A stretch of 29,112 bases of DNA from an uncultured Collinsella sp. (GTDB lineage Bacteria > Actinomycetota > Coriobacteriia > Coriobacteriales > Coriobacteriaceae): assembly GCA_958403395.1 (NCBI GenBank), contig CATXXF010000025.1, positions 1 through 29,112 of the forward strand, written 5' to 3'. Below, in pieces: positions 24,175 to 29,112 of the stretch. The first letter of the stretch is position 1. Every line of letters starts with the position of its first letter. The notes beneath the pieces are model-generated. The model saw only the letters and a list, made by a program, of their open reading frames with translations, ran no database searches and was not told the origin of the DNA. A program made the position numbers and the translations under genes.

Positions 24175-24261
24175 CGGTGAACGGTAGTTGATTAATATAA
24201 TGTTTTCCCAGCTAAAGGCTATTTTTTTCGAGCAATACAATAAGCTTGCAACCGTTCACCG
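24175..24261. promoter_or_regulatory. Inverted pair CGGTGAACGG / CCGTTCACCG
   Basis: CGGTGAACGG (24175-24184) and its exact reverse complement (24252-24261) bracket an AT-rich stretch in the divergent promoter region. The same decamer occurs at 6491-6500. It suggests a shared regulator of sugar operons. Confidence 0.5.
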
Positions 24262-24282
24262 ATTGGATATAACATATTGAAT

Positions 24283-24300
24283 ATATTGTTGTAACAATAT
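24283..24300. promoter_or_regulatory. Perfect palindrome, probable GntR operator
   Basis: ATATTGTTGTAACAATAT is a perfect 18-bp palindrome 46 bp before the 24347 start. Form and place fit an operator for the GntR/UTRA regulator encoded two genes downstream (inference). Confidence 0.5.
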
Positions 24301-24346
24301 TAGAGACAATGTCACAAGCCTGTCGTTCTAGTCAAAGGAAGTAACA

Positions 24347-25267
24347 ATGCCCAAACGATTACTGAACATGTCCGCATCCGATTTTGCCGCCACGTCACCC
24401 ATGGATCTAAAACAGGCAATTCTGGCTTCCGAGGGACGTACCATCATGGCGGAAAACGTACCCTCTTCCCAATTTCTCGGCGGCGTTACTAATGCAGAAA
24501 TCGAACGTGCCGCAGGTGCCGACCTGCTTCTGTTTAACGCGCTCGATGTGTTCGATCCAGTTATTGCCGGTATTCCAGATGATCTCAATGAAAACCCGGT
24601 CACTTGGGTGAAGCGAGCATGCGGAAGGCCCATTGGCGTCAATCTGGAGCCAGTTGATAACGAGGCAGAGATGTCTGAATCCCGAACGGAAATCCCCATG
24701 GGTCGTCGCGTCTCTCCCAAGACCTTAGAAAAGGCTAACGAACTCGGATTTGATTTTATCTGCCTGACGGGCAACCCTGGAACCGGCGTCTCCAACGATG
24801 CAATCGCCCATTCGATTAAACTCTCCAAAGAGCATTTCAATGGCCTGGTCATAGCCGGAAAAATGCATGGAGCGGGCGTTGCGGAACCTGTCATGACGCT
24901 CGAAATTGCGCGCAAGTTTGTTGACCTCGGCGTCGATATCCTTCTCGTGCCAGCCCCCTACACCGTCCCTTGCTTCCAAGAAGCAGACCTGCGCGCCATC
25001 GTAGACTTTGTACGATCCCACAACGTAGGCAAGTCAATTGAAGAGAAGGTTCTCGTCATGGCGGCGAACGGGACGAGTCAAGACTCCTGCGACAGCGAGA
25101 CCATTAAGAAAATAGGCCTTGCAGCAAAAGCAGCCGGCGCTGACCTCCAACATATCGGGGACTCCATGAACGGTATTTGCCTGCCCCAGAATATCTTCAC
25201 GCTCGGACAAGCCCTTCGTGGATACAGGCATCAGATCGTCATGCTGAGCCGCTCTGTGATACGTTAA
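24347..25267 (+). CDS. PTS-associated TIM-barrel-like protein, function unknown
   Basis: 306 residues. I recognise a conserved PTS-neighbour family (I believe catalogued as DUF7916, sometimes mislabelled haloacid dehalogenase-like), but no reaction is established. Visible features fit an alpha/beta barrel: GADLLLFNALDVFDP, RPIGVNLEPV, GFDFICLTGNPGTGVSN, GLVIAGKMHGAG, GVDILLVPAPYTVPCF, and a C-terminal GADLQHIGDSMNG. These strand-end Asp/Asn/Lys residues suggest a phosphate- or sugar-phosphate-binding enzyme. AAAGGAAG precedes the start. It is divergent from the fourth EIICB and followed 54-72 bp later by the GntR gene, so it probably acts on that transporter's product. Confidence 0.7.
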   Translation: MPKRLLNMSASDFAATSPMDLKQAILASEGRTIMAENVPSSQFLGGVTNAEIERAAGADLLLFNALDVFDPVIAGIPDDLNENPVTWVKRACGRPIGVNLEPVDNEAEMSESRTEIPMGRRVSPKTLEKANELGFDFICLTGNPGTGVSNDAIAHSIKLSKEHFNGLVIAGKMHGAGVAEPVMTLEIARKFVDLGVDILLVPAPYTVPCFQEADLRAIVDFVRSHNVGKSIEEKVLVMAANGTSQDSCDSETIKKIGLAAKAAGADLQHIGDSMNGICLPQNIFTLGQALRGYRHQIVMLSRSVIR

Positions 25268-25339
25268 GGTTACCTTGCCCACGTTACATCCCGACTGAGG
25301 CAACTATCAGGTATAACCAACATGCAAACTGAGGCTCTA

Positions 25340-26059
25340 ATGCTCGATACACACGAAAAACGGCCACTCTATTTACAGCTCACCGACGCGCTGCTCAAGC
25401 AGATCGTCGATGAATATCAAGCAGACGATAAACTTCCAACAGAAATGGAACTCTGCGACGAATACGCCGTAAGCAGAACAACCGTCCGACTTGCCATGAG
25501 TGAGCTGGAGCGTCGTGGAAGTATCTATCGAATCCAAGGTAAGGGGTCGTTTGTTGCACCGAAACGCGTTAGCGAGCTCAATTCACTTTTAGACTTTGAC
25601 TTTGCAAGCCATTGCGATGGCGTTGATCCAGATGCCATTACCAAACATTTCGGCGGCCTCACATCAGGTCGTCCAATTTCCGTAATGATGCTCCAACAAT
25701 TTGGATGTCAAAGTCGCGACAAAATTCAGCGTCTTGAATTGACCTACGAACTTGAAGGCAGCTTCATAGGCGCTGATACGTTCTTCATTTCAAAGTCGCG
25801 CGTTCCGAATAACCAGTTAGATTTTCAGGCATTTAGCAGAATCATGGACGACTTGTCCAAGTCTATCCAATCTGTTAGGGAAAGCTATAGAGCACGTCAG
25901 CTTAGCGATTCCGAAGCCAGTAATTATGGTGTTGCAAAACTTCCGGTCATCGAACTGACTCATTATGCTTACGACTCCGGAGGCAAACTAATCTCAATTG
26001 TCTGCCGCACCGTCTTAACTGGGCGAATCCCTTATCAAAACTTTATTTTCAAGTCCTAA
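25340..26059 (+). CDS. GntR-family (HutC/UTRA) transcriptional regulator
   Basis: 239 residues from ATG 25340, chosen because GAGG lies 5 bp upstream; ATG 25322 is the alternative (245 residues). The N-terminal winged helix includes LPTEMELCDEYAVSRTTVRLAMSELERRG and the wing YRIQGKGSFV. The C-terminal UTRA effector domain runs from about 95 to the end. Members of this group respond to sugar phosphates or amino sugars. It likely controls the divergent EIICB/24347 promoter region via the palindrome at 24283-24300. Palindrome array D begins 13 bp after its stop and may end transcription. Confidence 0.87.
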   Translation: MLDTHEKRPLYLQLTDALLKQIVDEYQADDKLPTEMELCDEYAVSRTTVRLAMSELERRGSIYRIQGKGSFVAPKRVSELNSLLDFDFASHCDGVDPDAITKHFGGLTSGRPISVMMLQQFGCQSRDKIQRLELTYELEGSFIGADTFFISKSRVPNNQLDFQAFSRIMDDLSKSIQSVRESYRARQLSDSEASNYGVAKLPVIELTHYAYDSGGKLISIVCRTVLTGRIPYQNFIFKS

Positions 26060-26071
26060 TGTTCTTTTTCT

Positions 26072-26213
26072 TTTGTCTCGATCTGTAACACGTAGCCGAG
26101 TTTTTAAGTCCTAACCGTTACAGATCGAGACAAACAAGGTAGGCCCCGCCGAATTGTCTCAATCTGTAACATCTGGTTGGTAGTTTCACCCCTACCTGTT
26201 ACAGGTTGAGACG
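26072..26213. repeat. Palindrome array D (2 units)
   Basis: Units are at 26072-26135 (loop class I, GCCGAGTTTTTAAGTCC) and 26154-26213 (class III, GGTAGTTTCACCCC). The array lies between convergent gntR and deoR. No separate terminator precedes it, so the palindromes themselves may act as one. Confidence 0.85.
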
Positions 26214-26331
26214 ATTTGATAGTGGAGTCCTTATTTGCGCGTCATATCGCGTAGCGCTGACGCGCTGGTTTCCACAATGACAGGAGGCAAAAGTCCTCCC
26301 GCATCACCCGTTGGCAATCCCGTAGCGATAA

Positions 26332-27096
26332 CTAGCAAATAACCTGCGTGTGTTCCTCGATGGCGGCACGATCCTCGGCGGCGATGCCCGGCTCGCACAC
26401 CACGGCGTCCAAATTGTCCAGGCGGCAGAAGGTGTAGAAGTCGCGCTTGCCGATCTTGCTGGAGTCGGCGATCAGATAGCGCGAGTCGGCCTTGCTAAAG
26501 GCGAGCTGCTGGATGCGGCCCTCTTCCATATTGGATGTAGACACGTCGCCGTCCAGAATGCCGTTGGCACCGATAAACGCCGCGTCGATGCCCAGCGCAC
26601 GCAGGGTATCCTCGGCCGTTGGTCCCACAAAAGCGGCGGTGCGGCGACGGTACATGCCGCCCACCAGGCACAGGTCGCACTCTTCGCGCGCCTCGAGCAG
26701 GTTAAACACCGAAAGCGAATTGGTCACAATGCGCAGGCGAAACGCCGGCAGCATCGAGGCCATCTGCTCAACCGTGGTGCCCGTGCCCAAAAAGATGGTC
26801 GAGCCTTCCTCGATAAGCTCCACAGAACGGCGCGCAATCTGCAACTTTTCCTCGGCATGCTTCGTGCGCTTTTCGCTGTGCGAATACTCATGGCGCAGCA
26901 TAGCGTGTGGACGGCCCTGCGCACTGCGGGCTCCGCCGTGCACGCGCTCGATCTCGCCCAGGCTCGCAAGCTCCTCAAGGTCACGGCGGATCGTCATATC
27001 CGAGACACCTAACGCATCCGAAATCTCCTTGACCGAGACCGTTCCCTGTTCCTCGAGCAGCTGCCGAACCTTATCCTGTCGCTCCGCTTTAATCAC
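26332..27096 (-). CDS. DeoR-family regulator, LacR-type
   Basis: About 254 residues. DeoR HTH near the N-terminus (VSVKEISDALGVSDMTIRRDLEELASLGEIERVHGGA), then the sugar-phosphate-sensing domain with FLGTGTTVEQMA, VTNSL and LVGGMYRRRTAAFVGP. I choose GTG at 27096 because GAGGA lies 6 bp upstream; the frame extends to a GTG at 27123 without support. LacR proteins of this family repress lacABCD and respond to tagatose-6-phosphate, which fits this window. A CAAACAGTAACGAACA element (27131-27146) just upstream of its own start resembles those at lacA and lacF. A truncated copy lies at 21738. I give no gene symbol because orthology to lacR is inferred. Confidence 0.85.
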   Translation of the reverse strand: MIKAERQDKVRQLLEEQGTVSVKEISDALGVSDMTIRRDLEELASLGEIERVHGGARSAQGRPHAMLRHEYSHSEKRTKHAEEKLQIARRSVELIEEGSTIFLGTGTTVEQMASMLPAFRLRIVTNSLSVFNLLEAREECDLCLVGGMYRRRTAAFVGPTAEDTLRALGIDAAFIGANGILDGDVSTSNMEEGRIQQLAFSKADSRYLIADSSKIGKRDFYTFCRLDNLDAVVCEPGIAAEDRAAIEEHTQVIC

Positions 27097-27130
27097 GATG
27101 AGTCCTCGCTGTTCCACGCTCACGTCAATT

Positions 27131-27146
27131 CAAACAGTAACGAACA
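27131..27146 (-). promoter_or_regulatory. GAACA-type direct repeat upstream of deoR
   Basis: CAAACAGTAACGAACA keeps the spacing and the CGAACA half of the lacA and lacF elements. Placed 35 bp before the deoR start, it would allow autoregulation. Confidence 0.4.
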
Positions 27147-27301
27147 AATTGTATCAGACTCGTACGCGTCAAAAATGAACGCCCGCACAGCTCCAATCAT
27201 CACTTTTTTAAGAAAAATACCCCCTGCTTTAGTGGGGTGTAGTGATAATCGCGCCTGTTCGCGCTACAGTTTGTCCGAAATACCTCGATGTTAGGAACCA
27301 A

Positions 27302-28354
27302 ATGATCACTTCCGAGCTTTTCGGCACCGCGCCGTGCGGTACCCCCGTTCATCGCTACACCCTCAACGGGCCCGAGATCTGCGTTCGCATTATGGACTAT
27401 GGCGCCACCGTGCTTGGTATCGATGTGCCTGACATTCCCGGCAACGTGCGCGATGTGGTACTGGGCTTCGATAAGCTCGAGGATTACTTTGACAACCCCG
27501 CCTGCTTTGGCGCGACCATCGGACCTGTGGCCAACCGCACCGCGGGCGCCACGATCACCATCGCCGGCACGGACTGGCATATGCCAGCCAACGAAGGCGT
27601 CAACAACCTGCACAGCGATCTTGAGCATGGTCTGCACAAGCGCGTATGGGATGTTGAACTCGACGAGGTCCACAACGCCGTGTGCATGACCACTTCGCTT
27701 GAGGATGGCGAGCTGGGCCTGCCCGGCAACCGCACGTTTACGGCCGTGTTTACCGTTACACGCACCGGCGTCTTTCGCATCGAGTATGGCTGCGAGAGCG
27801 ACCGCGCCACCTACGTGTCCATGACCAACCACACATACTTTAACCTTGCCGGCCATAACGCCGGCATGGACTGCGAGCACTTCTTTGTTGCCAACGCTGC
27901 CCACTACCTGCCCATCAACGAGCAGAATATCCCCACCGGCGAGATCGCTCCGGTCGAGGGCACGCCGTTTGACTTCCGTGAGCTGCACCCCGTCGCTCCT
28001 GGCATGGAAGCCGACGACCCGCAGATTAAGCAGGCCCGTGGCTACGATCACTGTCTGTGCATCGATGGCTATCAGTACGGCCGTAATCTGCGCCGCGCGA
28101 TGCACGTCGAGGAGATGTGGACCGGTCGTGAGCTGGACTACTACACCACCGCCCCGGGCGTGCAGCTCTACACCGGCAACTGGCTGGGCGACGAGCACGC
28201 CAAGGACGATGCTAACTATGGCTGGGGCGCCGGCTTTGCTCTCGAGGCCGAGATGTACCCCGACACGCCGCACCAGCCGTTGTTCCCGCAGGGCATTGTG
28301 GGCCCGGGTCACCCCTATAGCAATGTGATCGAATACCACTTTATGAGGCACTAA
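27302..28354 (+). CDS. galM: Aldose 1-epimerase (galactose mutarotase)
   Basis: 350 residues from ATG 27302, which has AGGAA 6 bp upstream; the frame is open 20 codons further without support. Family marks are YGATVLGIDVPD, GFDKLEDYF, the GATIGPVANRTAGA substrate loop, TNHTYFNLAGH with the catalytic-type His, and FALEAEMYPDTPHQPLFP near the end, including the catalytic-type Glu. It interconverts alpha and beta anomers of galactose or glucose released by the GH1 enzymes. It is divergent from deoR and followed by a terminator. It is a canonical GalM and so only distantly related to the LacX-like protein at 1236. Confidence 0.9.
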   Translation: MITSELFGTAPCGTPVHRYTLNGPEICVRIMDYGATVLGIDVPDIPGNVRDVVLGFDKLEDYFDNPACFGATIGPVANRTAGATITIAGTDWHMPANEGVNNLHSDLEHGLHKRVWDVELDEVHNAVCMTTSLEDGELGLPGNRTFTAVFTVTRTGVFRIEYGCESDRATYVSMTNHTYFNLAGHNAGMDCEHFFVANAAHYLPINEQNIPTGEIAPVEGTPFDFRELHPVAPGMEADDPQIKQARGYDHCLCIDGYQYGRNLRRAMHVEEMWTGRELDYYTTAPGVQLYTGNWLGDEHAKDDANYGWGAGFALEAEMYPDTPHQPLFPQGIVGPGHPYSNVIEYHFMRH

Positions 28355-28380
28355 GCCCACAACGCGACATATCGCACAGC

Positions 28381-28414
28381 AACGCCCGCCGGCACACCGC
28401 CGACGGGCGTTTTG
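28381..28414 (+). terminator. Terminator after galM
   Basis: AACGCCCG and CGGGCGTT form the base of a GC-rich hairpin, followed by TTTG. Confidence 0.7.
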
Positions 28415-28418
28415 CTAC

Positions 28419-28602
28419 CTAGTCATTGGGGACGTTCTTAAATGACTAGTCATTGGGGACAGTCTTTAACGTTTGGCGAGAAGGACTGTCCCAATCTGCC
28501 GACACTTGGGGACGTTCCTAAAAGGCCGGCACATAAGGAACGTCCCCAAGTGCCAAGGGTGTCCCGTTTGACTAGTCATTTAAGAACGTCCCCAATGACT
28601 AG
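28419..28602. mobile_element. Nested inverted-repeat (MITE-like) element
   Basis: Outer arms of 34 bp (28419-28452 and 28569-28602) are perfect inverted copies containing TCATTGGGGACGTTCTTAAA. Inside lie ATTGGGGACAGTC/GACTGTCCCAAT and a perfect 17-bp pair CACTTGGGGACGTTCCT/AGGAACGTCCCCAAGTG. There is no coding capacity. Similar GGGGACGTTC/GGGGACAGTC repeats are, as I recall, linked to REP-type tyrosine transposases. Its right arm encodes the last codons of the next gene. Confidence 0.7.
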
Positions 28603-29070
28603 TTGGATGGGGTCGGGGTTGGAGCTGGGGAGGTAGCGGATTTCCAGCTCTACTCCGAGCTTTTGCAGCTCTTTGAAGGCAGCGATGTCCGTATCGTCTA
28701 CGGCGACTGCGGGCGTTATGGGGTGCTTGCCCTCCCCCGCCTGCATATGGCCGATGCTGATCTTGGTTATTGGTACACCGCCCTTAACCAGCGCGAGTGC
28801 ATCCGTGGGCGACGCCACCATGATGAGAATCCATTGGCGCGGCGTTGCGGTATGAATGATGTCGACAGTCCTTTGCACCGAGAAAAACCGCGTCCAGACA
28901 CCCTCGGGTGTCGCCACCCTCATAGGGGCCCACCTGCGCGAATCAGCCGCAATCTCATCGTTGACGATCAGGACAAGGTTGGAACCAGTCGCCTCATTCC
29001 ACAGCTCAACGTCTTGCCCGTAAATAAACCGGTCATCGATGCGTGTGAGAAGAATCTTGGGTTGAGCCAT
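28576..29070 (-). CDS. PTS mannose/sorbose-family EIIB, active-site His replaced by Tyr
   Basis: 164 residues, the usual EIIB(Man) length. ILLTRIDDRFIYGQDVELW aligns with the canonical DxRLIHGQV loop, but Tyr17 (codon TAC) stands where the phospho-His should be. Other family marks are kept: LVLIVNDEIAADSRR, KGGVPITKISIGHMQ and GVELEIRYLP. Such a protein cannot use the normal His phosphotransfer; a regulatory or decoy role, or decay, is possible. It resembles N-acetylgalactosamine-type EIIB. Its last eight residues (LVIGDVLK) and stop are read from the right arm of the inverted-repeat element, so the native C-terminus was replaced. Further PTS genes are expected upstream, beyond the right edge. 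Confidence 0.82.
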   Translation of the reverse strand: MAQPKILLTRIDDRFIYGQDVELWNEATGSNLVLIVNDEIAADSRRWAPMRVATPEGVWTRFFSVQRTVDIIHTATPRQWILIMVASPTDALALVKGGVPITKISIGHMQAGEGKHPITPAVAVDDTDIAAFKELQKLGVELEIRYLPSSNPDPIQLVIGDVLK

Positions 29071-29112
29071 CGCTGCCCCATTCTCTTTGAGACCCGTAAG
29101 AGCAAGACATCA

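Noticed and set aside
27218..27241. Riboswitch or attenuator before galM (TACCCC...GGGGTG hairpin)
   Set aside because: The stem is short, with no U-run after it and no recognisable aptamer, so I could not support more than a chance hairpin in a promoter region.
27200..28360. 386-codon open frame on the minus strand opposite galM
   Set aside because: GalM on the plus strand has family motifs and a ribosome-binding site; the opposite frame has neither.

Overview
The window looks like chromosomal DNA of a GC-rich, PTS-using Gram-positive gut bacterium. A Collinsella-like member of the Coriobacteriia is my best guess, from gene content, codon use and overall style; no rRNA or marker gene here proves it. 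Nearly the whole window is devoted to phosphotransferase (PTS) uptake and catabolism of lactose-type beta-galactosides.

Layout. (1) 1-3562, minus strand: a lacA-lacB-lacX-lacC operon for the tagatose-6-phosphate pathway, ending in a long imperfect hairpin. lacD is not seen. (2) 3563-6377, minus strand: an unknown membrane protein, the only EIIA(Lac) gene (lacF), and LacI-type regulator 1. (3) 6378-20032: three cassettes, each with a LacI-type regulator divergent from an EIICB(Lac) permease and a GH1 6-phospho-beta-galactosidase (order PTS-GH1, GH1-PTS, PTS-GH1). Each cassette has paired LacI-type operators in its divergent promoter region and a hairpin between the two enzyme/transporter genes. 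(4) 20033-26331: a more AT-rich module with a Fic protein, a 5'-truncated DeoR duplicate, a fourth EIICB (minus), and divergently a PTS-associated TIM-barrel-like protein of unknown function with a GntR/UTRA regulator. (5) 26332-29112: an intact DeoR/LacR-type regulator (minus), aldose 1-epimerase galM (plus), a nested inverted-repeat element, and a mannose-family EIIB (minus) whose phospho-acceptor His is replaced by Tyr.

How it fits together. Each EIICB would import and phosphorylate a beta-galactoside using phosphate relayed by the single LacF. The GH1 enzymes would cleave the phosphorylated sugar to galactose-6-phosphate plus an aglycone sugar. LacAB isomerises galactose-6-phosphate to tagatose-6-phosphate, and LacC phosphorylates that to the bisphosphate. 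LacX and GalM are mutarotases. Three LacI paralogues with different recognition-helix residues face three operator variants. A GAACA-type direct repeat shared by the lacA, lacF, deoR and cassette promoters suggests a second regulatory layer through the DeoR/LacR protein.

Most unusual structure. Ten copies of a roughly 60-bp palindrome (arms around ATCTGTAACA/TGTTACAGAT) sit in four arrays at the cassette boundaries (10142-10287, 15153-15456, 20122-20265, 26072-26213). They have three recurring loop classes and always begin with class I. Other notable items are a fic promoter with four decamer copies in a 75-bp inverted repeat, and the nested terminal-inverted-repeat element that supplies the last codons and stop of the His-to-Tyr EIIB.
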